This document shows, in pieces, positions 1 to 5,347 of a stretch of 5,347 bases of DNA. Source of the DNA: Paramuribaculum sp. (GTDB taxonomy: Bacteria; Bacteroidota; Bacteroidia; Bacteroidales; Muribaculaceae); contig JAIDXU010000286.1 of assembly GCA_029058455.1 (NCBI GenBank), forward strand, positions 1-5,347, written 5' to 3'. The translations under genes and the position numbers were made by a program. Position 1 is the first letter of the stretch, and every line of letters begins with the position of its first letter. Under the pieces are notes generated by a model. It searched no databases. It worked only from the letters and a program-made list of their open reading frames with translations, and was not told the DNA's origin.

Positions 1-1
1 G

Positions 2-100
2 AAATACAGAAATATATATCAGAGCGATAATTTCCAGTTTATAGAGAAAACCTATGAATCATCCCAGAAATGGAAATTTATAAATATTCAGCTCTTTTGA
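2..100 (+). CDS. Possible C-terminal end of a convergent gene (partial, unidentified)
   Basis: A single plus-strand frame is open from base 2 to a TGA at 98-100, giving 32 codons. The other two plus-strand frames hit stops within the first 45 bases. The translation begins KYRNIYQSDNFQFIEK and ends WKFINIQLF, a believable protein tail rich in aromatic residues, Asn, Ile and Lys. It would run tail to tail with lplA, leaving 41 bases between the stop codons. The stretch is much richer in A and T than the neighbouring genes, which suits an accessory gene. However, it is short, and in AT-rich DNA an open frame of this length can arise by chance. The start lies outside the window and I recognise no family. 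Sequence to the left of base 1 would decide whether it is real. Confidence 0.35.
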   Translation, partial: KYRNIYQSDNFQFIEKTYESSQKWKFINIQLF

Positions 101-151
101 ACGAACAGACATTGGGAACACAAAGACGAATTGGGATTAATCTAAAAGAGC
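91..151. terminator. Weak inverted repeat at the end of lplA (speculative terminator)
   Basis: GCTCTTTT at 91-98 is a perfect inverted match to AAAAGAGC at 144-151. The right arm overlaps the last codons and the stop of lplA. On the lplA transcript the stem would be followed by an A/U-rich stretch (TGAATATTTATAAATTT). The 45-base loop is far longer than in a typical intrinsic terminator and there is no clean U-run, so this is weak. A second inverted pair, AATTTCCA at 29-36 and TGGAAATT at 71-78, has an equally long loop. No convincing terminator is visible in the first 141 bases. Confidence 0.15.
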
Positions 152-1149
152 AGCGACATTAATATCTGCGGTGTCAGCCCTGTAATAATGCCGCTCAAAT
201 CTTTGTCTCCCAACGCTTCTGCAACAGCTTCGGGAGTAAATTCCTTGTTTATCAGCAATTCGCTGAGAGTGTCAACCGGCCTGTCGCCTGTAAAGAAATC
301 ACCGGCAAAGGAGATTGATTTTATTATAGGAGGGTCAGATGAGTAATCGAGACTCACATCCGCCGCTATCTCACCCACGCCTTCTATATGTCGGCGTGTT
401 GATGACATGGCTCGCGGGTTGTGCCCTTCCACCCACGAGGAAAGACGATAACCGGCGGCTATTTTTTCGATTTCCTCAATATCTTCAGGTGTAAGCGTTA
501 TAGAGTTTTCAGAAGTTGACTGCTCGGCGAGCTCCATAAATTTTTCAGCTGTGAAGTCAGGTCGATAGTTGCTCAGACATGTAACCCTGCTCCTGACACT
601 TTCCACCCCTTTCGACCGGAGTTTGGCTTCGGAGGGGGTGAGAGCTTTTTCCATTGTAGCCGAGTCGATTTTTATGAGCATCGTGGAATGGGCTATCGAG
701 CGTGAGCCGAGTCGGTAATATGCTCCGCCGCTCACTTTCTTTCCATCGATGTGAATATCGTTGCGCGATGAGGCTTCGGCTCTGAACCCCGCTTTTCGCA
801 GCATTTCCGTTACCATTTCGGTATATCCGGCAAATGTTTGGGCTATATCATTGCCTGTGGCGGTGATATAGCTCAACATTACATTGTCGGGATCGGCATA
901 AACGCAGCCTCCCCCACTGCGGCGCCTCACCACATCGATGTGGTTGAGGCGGCAGTAGGGGAGGTTGATTTCAGAGTCGATAAGCTGATTACGTCCGCAT
1001 ATCACGGTCGGCTTCACTCTCCAGCAGAAAAAGTAGCTGTGATGAGGAGGAAGATTCCGGGCCGCATATTCCTCGGCTGCGAGATAGAAAGGCAGTTCGC
1101 GCCATTTGTCGCCGTCGGGGAATTTAATACAGATTATGTTACGGCTCAT
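142..1149 (-). CDS. lplA: Lipoate-protein ligase A
   Basis: This cytoplasmic enzyme activates lipoate with ATP to lipoyl-AMP and transfers it to a lysine on lipoyl domains (E2 subunits of 2-oxoacid dehydrogenases, GcvH), which salvages free lipoate. All hallmark motifs of the family are present. FYLAAEEY (about 21-28) matches the N-terminal LAxEE region. RRRSGGGCVYAD (75-86) is the lipoyl-AMP binding loop. AEASSRNDIHIDGKKVSGGAYYR (124-146) contains the catalytic lysine, Lys138, which corresponds to Lys133 of E. coli LplA. SKGVESVRSRVTCLS (179-193) is the conserved element closing the catalytic domain. The remaining 140 residues or so form the accessory domain, so at 335 residues this is a full two-domain LplA like that of E. 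coli (338). I chose the ATG at 1149. A TTG lies directly before it in frame and would add one residue; an in-frame TAA at 1161-1159 rules out anything longer. There is no Shine-Dalgarno sequence. The gene starts 15 bases after the stop of the preceding secreted-protein gene, which suggests co-transcription. Confidence 0.95.
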   Translation of the reverse strand: MSRNIICIKFPDGDKWRELPFYLAAEEYAARNLPPHHSYFFCWRVKPTVICGRNQLIDSEINLPYCRLNHIDVVRRRSGGGCVYADPDNVMLSYITATGNDIAQTFAGYTEMVTEMLRKAGFRAEASSRNDIHIDGKKVSGGAYYRLGSRSIAHSTMLIKIDSATMEKALTPSEAKLRSKGVESVRSRVTCLSNYRPDFTAEKFMELAEQSTSENSITLTPEDIEEIEKIAAGYRLSSWVEGHNPRAMSSTRRHIEGVGEIAADVSLDYSSDPPIIKSISFAGDFFTGDRPVDTLSELLINKEFTPEAVAEALGDKDLSGIITGLTPQILMSLLF

Positions 1150-1164
1150 CAACTGAAGTTACAT

Positions 1165-3075
1165 TCATTTCACGACGATCTTCACGGCGCGGGGTGCCAC
1201 ACCGGGGGCGGTGCGGTAGCTCACGATGTAGATGCCGGGAGCAAGAGGAGCGGCGGCATTGTGCATACGGCCGGCCATGTCGCTGACTTTCATTTCGGCA
1301 ACGGGCGACAGAGCACGGATCACGCGATCGGCACCGGCCACAAATGCTACTTCGGCCGACTGCTCTACACCATCTTTAACGCTTACGATTCCGCTTGTAG
1401 CACCGGGATGAGCTGATGAAGCGGCGTTGAGCACTTCATTGTCATTTCGGTTGGCTTTATTGACCTTATAGATCATAGCCACAGCTTCGATGCGCTTGGT
1501 ATTGACTTCTGTGGGGAGTGTGACAGCGGGAAATTCCATGTCAAACGAGCCGTCGGCATTGACTTTGATGGGAAGACCCATGGGATCGGCAGAGGTGAAG
1601 TCGATTCTGATTACACCCTCATGGCGCACAACCTGCTGGAGATCGGCCGGAGCGTCAGGATCCTTTACAAGATCGTCAAGACCCCACTGAGGATATTTCT
1701 GACTGATGCGGATGCGGTTTTCAATCAGATAGACAGCGATACGCAGATCTTTTAACGCCTCGAGCGAAGCTTGGGCGATTTTACCGTAGACATGAGCTGA
1801 CACTTTCTGTCCGTCAAGGTTATATGTCACATCAAGAGATGCAAGGGCAGGATAGTTTATAGCTTCGTCGAGAGCTTCTGTATATTGCTCGATGTTAGTG
1901 CCTTTTGAGCCACGCACGGGTGTGTTTTCGCCGAAGCGGGTGCGGCGGTCAAACATCACTGCGGGATTGTAGGTAGTGCCGTCAAACAGATAGAGCAGCG
2001 ATCTGTCACAATCAAGTGTGAATGCATCTTCCATAAATCCGACGTGACGGCCTACATAAACGAATGGTTTTCCAAACTGTTCGAGTGCTTTGTCAAGATA
2101 GTAGAACATGCGGGGGCAGTTGGAGCAGAACATGCTTGTAAACTCCTCGATGAGGGGCACTCTCACAAATGCGTCGGTCGACACATAGAGTTTTGTTGTT
2201 AAGGCCGGACCGTTTGATACCTCTTTGCCGTTGAACTTACTTACCGACAGAGAGAGAGCTACAGCTTCGCCTTGGGTAGGAGGAGCTATGAGCGACTGCT
2301 TGATAATCTTACTGTTTTTGGGGGCAAGGGGTTGATCAAGAGCCACATCGGTCGAAGTCGACGAACCATCGGCATAGGTTGAGGTCAGTGTGAGGTTGTT
2401 GAGCGGCTGGTCTGACAGGTTGCAGAGATACACCGAGCAGTTGAATGGCTCGGAAGGTGCCACTACAAGGGGAGTTGACGAAGCGGCGGCGGCAACAAAT
2501 CCTTCGATGGCTGAAGCCGGAGCGTCGGTGACTGCCTGAATCATCAGGGCGCCGCGGTCAAGATATGATGTCCATTCCTTACGGTCTATGCGCATGTTAT
2601 AGATACCCTCGGTGGCCACGCCTTTGATCGACGCAAGGGGCAGAGGCTTTGAGATGGTTTCATATACCTGCACGCACAGATACAGAGGCTCATTACCTAT
2701 CTCGACAGGTTTTGAGAGTTTTACCTCGTTCCATCCCTCCTTGAAGTTGGCGAATGTAGAGGCAATGGTATCGGCCGACAGAGTTCCGGGGCGAATGGCG
2801 CAGAAAGTGCGTTTCTGAGATTTGAAGCGTGACTCTTTGTGAAGATACACGCGTATGCTGGTGATATTATGTCCTTTGAGCGAGGCGAGACCGGGGTCGG
2901 TTGACGGATCGAGTTTCACTGCACCCTCGAGAATAGAGTTCTGACCGCTGCCTCCCGCGTTGAGCATGGAGAGGTCAAAATTCTCAGGCACATATCCGTA
3001 AACGGTCTGAGCCATAGCTCCGCTACATGCTATTGCGGCACATAGTCCGGCCAAGAGATATTTAAAAAATTTCAT
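1165..3075 (-). CDS. Secreted Omp28-related protein with CxxC thioredoxin-like domain and T9SS-like sorting domain
   Basis: A 636-residue exported protein; the exact function is unknown. Residues 1-23 are a signal peptide (basic start, hydrophobic core, AMA-Q cleavage). IAC at 15-17 loosely fits a lipobox, but signal peptidase I cleavage is more likely. Modules in order are an N-terminal beta-type module (about 45-185; conserved KGHNIT and GWNEVKLSKPVEI), an Ig-like module (about 190-297), a thioredoxin-like domain (about 303-380) and an Omp28-type C-terminal region (about 405-555). The thioredoxin-like domain has EEFTSMFCSNCP (Cys317, Cys320), His344 and a likely cis-proline, Pro371, in NPAVMFDRR. 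The Omp28-type region has the signature VYLIENRIRISQ followed by VRHEGVIR. Residues about 575-636 resemble a type A sorting domain (MKVSDMAGR, LAPGIYIV, KIVVK at the very end). A membrane-associated or surface thiol-disulfide or binding role is inference. The gene follows its paralogue by 26 bases. The start ATG at 3075 begins directly at the signal peptide; no Shine-Dalgarno is present. Confidence 0.85.
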   Translation of the reverse strand: MKFFKYLLAGLCAAIACSGAMAQTVYGYVPENFDLSMLNAGGSGQNSILEGAVKLDPSTDPGLASLKGHNITSIRVYLHKESRFKSQKRTFCAIRPGTLSADTIASTFANFKEGWNEVKLSKPVEIGNEPLYLCVQVYETISKPLPLASIKGVATEGIYNMRIDRKEWTSYLDRGALMIQAVTDAPASAIEGFVAAAASSTPLVVAPSEPFNCSVYLCNLSDQPLNNLTLTSTYADGSSTSTDVALDQPLAPKNSKIIKQSLIAPPTQGEAVALSLSVSKFNGKEVSNGPALTTKLYVSTDAFVRVPLIEEFTSMFCSNCPRMFYYLDKALEQFGKPFVYVGRHVGFMEDAFTLDCDRSLLYLFDGTTYNPAVMFDRRTRFGENTPVRGSKGTNIEQYTEALDEAINYPALASLDVTYNLDGQKVSAHVYGKIAQASLEALKDLRIAVYLIENRIRISQKYPQWGLDDLVKDPDAPADLQQVVRHEGVIRIDFTSADPMGLPIKVNADGSFDMEFPAVTLPTEVNTKRIEAVAMIYKVNKANRNDNEVLNAASSAHPGATSGIVSVKDGVEQSAEVAFVAGADRVIRALSPVAEMKVSDMAGRMHNAAAPLAPGIYIVSYRTAPGVAPRAVKIVVK

Positions 3076-3101
3076 TTTAAGATAATTTGCAGTTTAAGGT
3101 G

Positions 3102-5024
3102 TTATTTTACAAACACTTTGGTGGTTGAGGTTTTGCCTTTGGCGGTAGCTTTGACTACATAAATGCCGGGGGCGAGGCTTGAAGCGGGATTCACTTCCAT
3201 GCCGGTAGCGGTATATACCTTTACATTATCGGCACCTTCAACTTTGATACGACGGTTGTCGACAACCACGCGCATAATAGCGCTGCCATCGGCGTCGGGA
3301 GCAAGAATACCTGTTGAAGATTTCAGTATGGCGATCTGGTTGGCGTTGATAATGGTGCGCTCGGTAAAGTGATTGTTGAAGTCACGGCTTATGAAGGCTA
3401 CGATACGCATGTTTTCGGGATTCCATCCTGATTCGGGATCGATTTCGGTGTTATAGGTCATTGTGAAGTTACCGTTTTCGTCGGTTTCGATAGCATCGCC
3501 ATAGCGCTCGCTGAGCAGAAGGCGCACAATGCCGCGGTGGGTAAATTTGCCTTCATAGTCTTCGGCCTCGTCTTCGTCCCAGAAAGTCTGGTCATAGCTC
3601 TCTACATTGTCTTCAACTACCATCACGTTGAGATAACCATATTCGCCTTCGGGCAGGATACCGGGAGTAAGAGTTCCGTTGATTGTGATTTTAACAGGCT
3701 CTTTGTCAGCTGAATAGTCGCTGGTGATGGTTACATCGCCAAAGGTAGGCACTTTGAGCTGTGCGTTGTAAAACTCGCGCACGAAGTCAGGATAGATGAT
3801 AGGCAATACAGGATTGTTGAAGCTCTGTAAGGTTGAGAGATAGGGCAGGCAGCGGTCAACAAGCATGCTCGGCATTGACACTTTCAGGGAGTCGCCGTCA
3901 TACATATCGATCATCATCTGGTCTCCATAGCAGTAGGTTTCACCGGGGAATTCAATCATAAACTGGTCTCTGGCGTGGTGGGCGATAAAGATGATATTAT
4001 CTTCATAGCCACGAAGACCGGGAGCTACGATACCGTCAAAGTAGGAAGGAGTGTGATAGTTGTTTTCGCTGGTATAGAATTCGAAGAGCAGACGGTGTGT
4101 GAAGTTTTTCGACACATTTTCGGGAACTGCTATCACATTATATACGTTTTTGTCTTCTAAGTTGTTGTCCTTGTTGTTAACCTTTGAGATCGACACGGTT
4201 ACGTCGCCGCTGTTATGGGCAAAAATAGGAAGATAGGTGGTTACTTTCTTTCCTTTGGCCAAAGCCTGTGACAATTTCACCTTTTCTGAATGTGACCATT
4301 CACCCTGGGTATAGGTGAGCTCGATGTTGGTGATCGCGTTATAACCCAAGTTTTCAAGCACACAAAGGGTTGAAGTTCCCTGGTCGGCGGCAATATGCAT
4401 GGGCATTCTCATTGAAGTGAGTTTTGCCATATTGCTGGCATCAGAACTTTTGACATTAACCTCGGCAAGGAGATAAACGGGTCGTTGATAGCTTTCGTCA
4501 GACCAATCTATTTTACCCTCTTCGGTGAGGTAAAGGTTGGCACCGAGATACTGACTGTTGGGATAAGTGCTGCCGTAGATTCGGGTTGGAATACAGCATA
4601 CATTCTGTTCAACCTTTGTGGTATAACCGATGATAAGGTCACCGTTATATTCACTCAGTTCAAGAGGTGTGTCGAGATTGATGGTGTTCCATCCGAATTT
4701 GATGGCGCCGTGACCGATGGCGATATCGGGACCGTCGAGACTTTCTCTCACCCACACTTTGGTTACGGGTTTATTGTTCATGTCCGACCATCCGAGCAGG
4801 ATTTTGGTAACATTACCTTTTTTATAGGTGCTGATCATCTCGGGTGTGAGTCTCACAGCCACATGAACAGAGTCTGTGAAATTAAAACTATATCCGTCGG
4901 AGGGATATACATCATCATCACTTTGGGCATAACCGAGGTTAAATACTACTGCAGAGCTGACTTGCGCGGTTGCAAGACCCAGCAGACATAAGCATAGTTT
5001 TAGAAGAGTAGAAATTTTTTTCAT
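3102..5024 (-). CDS. Secreted Omp28-related paralogue with degenerate thioredoxin-like active site
   Basis: A 640-residue exported protein of unknown function, homologous along its length to the next gene. It has a signal peptide at 1-25 (MKK start, leucine-rich core, cleavage after SSA). The N-terminal beta-type module (about 50-190) shares the pattern AVRLTP, KKGNVTKI and GWNTINLDTPLEL with the paralogue. An Ig-like module (about 200-300) follows. The thioredoxin-like domain (about 310-395) has EFYTSENNYHTP, where NYHT (322-325) sits in place of CxxC. His350 and MPSMLVDR (Pro385) match the His and cis-Pro regions of the paralogue. Residues about 430-565 carry the Omp28-type pattern VVEDNVESYDQ and THRGIVR, with an acidic stretch DEDEAEDYE (483-491) between them. 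The last 65 residues form a T9SS-like sorting domain (VKVYTATGMEV, LAPGIYVV, TKVFVK). Without CxxC it is unlikely to be a redox enzyme; a binding or structural role is inference. It is first in the probable operon, behind the promoter at 5109-5116. The start ATG at 5024 directly precedes the signal peptide. Confidence 0.82.
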   Translation of the reverse strand: MKKISTLLKLCLCLLGLATAQVSSAVVFNLGYAQSDDDVYPSDGYSFNFTDSVHVAVRLTPEMISTYKKGNVTKILLGWSDMNNKPVTKVWVRESLDGPDIAIGHGAIKFGWNTINLDTPLELSEYNGDLIIGYTTKVEQNVCCIPTRIYGSTYPNSQYLGANLYLTEEGKIDWSDESYQRPVYLLAEVNVKSSDASNMAKLTSMRMPMHIAADQGTSTLCVLENLGYNAITNIELTYTQGEWSHSEKVKLSQALAKGKKVTTYLPIFAHNSGDVTVSISKVNNKDNNLEDKNVYNVIAVPENVSKNFTHRLLFEFYTSENNYHTPSYFDGIVAPGLRGYEDNIIFIAHHARDQFMIEFPGETYCYGDQMMIDMYDGDSLKVSMPSMLVDRCLPYLSTLQSFNNPVLPIIYPDFVREFYNAQLKVPTFGDVTITSDYSADKEPVKITINGTLTPGILPEGEYGYLNVMVVEDNVESYDQTFWDEDEAEDYEGKFTHRGIVRLLLSERYGDAIETDENGNFTMTYNTEIDPESGWNPENMRIVAFISRDFNNHFTERTIINANQIAILKSSTGILAPDADGSAIMRVVVDNRRIKVEGADNVKVYTATGMEVNPASSLAPGIYVVKATAKGKTSTTKVFVK

Positions 5025-5105
5025 GTGAAATGATAAGTACAGTTTTTATTTTATTATTTTTTATTCAATCTAAATCGCGCTCGGGTAGCACAAGCGCAAT
5101 ATACT
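5025..5105 (-). other. 5' leader of the three-gene transcript
   Basis: The stretch between the inferred transcription start (about 5100-5105) and the ATG at 5024 is about 75-80 bases long. It contains a run of only A and T on the coding strand (5042-5065) and no Shine-Dalgarno sequence before the ATG (TTATCATTTCAC-ATG). A/T-rich leaders without Shine-Dalgarno are normal for Bacteroidetes mRNAs. I see no riboswitch-like structure. The upper boundary depends on the promoter call. Confidence 0.45.
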
Positions 5106-5108
5106 TTA

Positions 5109-5116
5109 CAAAGGTA
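5109..5116 (-). promoter_or_regulatory. Bacteroidetes-type -7 promoter box for the operon
   Basis: On the minus strand this reads TACCTTTG, an exact fit to the Bacteroidetes primary sigma -7 consensus TAnnTTTG. It is the only such match I found between 5025 and 5347 on this strand. If used, transcription would start near 5100-5105. The expected -33 position (about 5136-5140) reads GTGCC, a poor match to TTTG; a TTG at 5148-5146 is about 10 bases too far upstream. An eight-A run on the coding strand (5160-5167) could help as an upstream element. The weak -33 region suggests either a modest promoter or one that needs an activator. Confidence 0.55.
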
Positions 5117-5209
5117 AGCAATATTCCGCTCTTTTGGCACATTTTCAAGACTAAATTTATTTTTTTTACCCCTGATATATCATTTTTAACTTTTCGTCCG
5201 TTTAATAGA

Positions 5210-5229
5210 TATGTTAATTGATTAACATA
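5210..5229. repeat. 20-bp perfect dyad, candidate operator
   Basis: TATGTTAAT and ATTAACATA are perfect 9-bp inverted arms separated by TG. The centre is about 115 bases upstream of the inferred transcription start of the secreted-protein operon. That is far for a simple repressor site but possible for an activator or for a regulator of a gene beyond the window. It is not followed by a U-run on either strand, so it is not an intrinsic terminator. I do not recognise a specific regulator consensus. The dyad itself is seen directly; the operator role is inference. Confidence 0.5.
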
Positions 5230-5256
5230 ATTTCCGGTGGATTGATGATTTGACAT

Positions 5257-5276
5257 ATTGCCACAGAATTGCCACA
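5257..5276. repeat. Direct repeat ATTGCCACA x2, 11-bp period
   Basis: ATTGCCACA occurs at 5257-5265 and again at 5268-5276, separated by GA. The 11-bp period puts both copies on the same face of the helix, as for a protein that binds in tandem. It lies between the two dyads. Two 9-base copies can arise by chance, but the spacing and the cluster of symmetric sites around it make it worth recording. Confidence 0.4.
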
Positions 5277-5284
5277 AATACGCT

Positions 5285-5299
5285 CATTTTGTCAAAATG
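5285..5299. repeat. 15-bp dyad CATTTTG-T-CAAAATG, candidate binding site
   Basis: Perfect 7-bp inverted arms flank a single central T. The spacing is too tight for a stable RNA hairpin, so a dimeric DNA-binding protein site is the more natural reading. It lies about 185 bases upstream of the inferred operon start and near the right edge of the window, so it may serve the gene beyond 5347 instead. No regulator is recognised. Confidence 0.42.
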
Positions 5300-5347
5300 T
5301 CACTAAATTGCATAGAAAACACATAGAACTCTTGCTCAGTGTGTAGG

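Larger units (their letters stand above)
5117..5347. other. AT-rich non-coding region upstream of the operon
   Basis: I see no supportable gene here. Short open frames cover it on both strands, but none has recognisable protein character. The stretch holds a T-run (5160-5167), a 10-bp perfect palindrome TGATATATCA (5173-5182), two longer dyads and a direct repeat listed separately. On the minus strand a frame open from the window edge to a TGA at 5286-5284 (20 codons, ending QFSDILTK) could be the tail of an upstream gene, but it is too short to call. The neighbour to the right is unknown. Confidence 0.6.

Noticed and set aside
76..85. 10-bp palindrome ATTTATAAAT
   Set aside because: An AT-only palindrome this short is expected by chance here and lies inside the possible partial gene.
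838..1416. Plus-strand open frame of 192 codons antisense to the end of the CxxC protein and the start of lplA
   Set aside because: It lies opposite two well-supported genes, is rich in His, Gly and Ala typical of an antisense shadow, and has no recognisable motif.
3024..3029. Lipobox-like IAC near residues 15-17 of the CxxC protein
   Set aside because: The residues before the Cys only loosely fit a lipobox, the residues after it lack the acidic export signal common in Bacteroidetes surface lipoproteins, and a clean AMA-Q signal peptidase I site follows six residues later.
4485..4991. Plus-strand open frame of 168 codons antisense to the first secreted-protein gene
   Set aside because: It is fully opposite a gene with a clear signal peptide and a paralogue downstream, and has no domain features of its own.
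5030..5221. Plus-strand open frame of 63 codons in the upstream region
   Set aside because: Its Phe-, Ile- and Leu-rich translation comes from T-runs; it overlaps the leader and promoter of the operon on the other strand.
5210..5229. The 20-bp dyad as an intrinsic terminator
   Set aside because: The stem is almost all A and T with a 2-base spacer and no U-run follows on either strand.
5065..5277. Minus-strand open frame of 70 codons just upstream of the operon
   Set aside because: It spans the candidate promoter and the 20-bp dyad, is AT-driven, and its translation has no recognisable family character.

Overview
The window looks like a piece of a Bacteroidales chromosome, possibly Muribaculaceae or a relative. 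The family-level guess is an inference. The evidence is two secreted proteins of the Bacteroidetes-typical Omp28-related type, each ending in a type IX secretion (Por)-like C-terminal sorting domain. In addition, no gene has a Shine-Dalgarno sequence, the leader of the first gene is A/T-only, and there is a Bacteroidetes-style -7 promoter box (TACCTTTG, fitting TAnnTTTG).

Layout. Three complete genes lie head to tail on the minus strand, transcribed from right to left, with gaps of 26 and 15 bases. They read as one transcription unit: a 640-residue secreted protein (5024 to 3102), a 636-residue secreted paralogue (3075 to 1165), and a lipoate-protein ligase A (1149 to 142). The candidate promoter is at 5109-5116, giving a leader of about 80 bases. 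The rest of the right flank, to 5347, holds no supportable gene. It does carry a 20-bp dyad (5210-5229), a 15-bp dyad (5285-5299) and a direct repeat with an 11-bp period (5257-5276). At the left edge an AT-rich open frame on the plus strand (2-100) may be the C-terminal end of a gene converging on lplA.

How the genes relate. The two secreted proteins align over their whole length: an N-terminal beta-type module, an Ig-like module, a thioredoxin-like domain, an Omp28-type C-terminal region and a sorting domain. The downstream copy keeps a CSNC (CxxC) active site. The upstream copy has NYHT in the same place, so the pair looks like a potentially redox-active protein beside a non-catalytic paralogue. 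LplA is cytoplasmic and attaches lipoate to E2 and GcvH proteins. Nothing in the sequence ties it functionally to the secreted pair beyond the probable shared transcript.

I see no RNA genes, CRISPR array, insertion sequence or other mobile element. The most interesting points are the tandem paralogues with a lost CxxC and the dyads upstream of the operon. I do not see evidence for a wholly new system.
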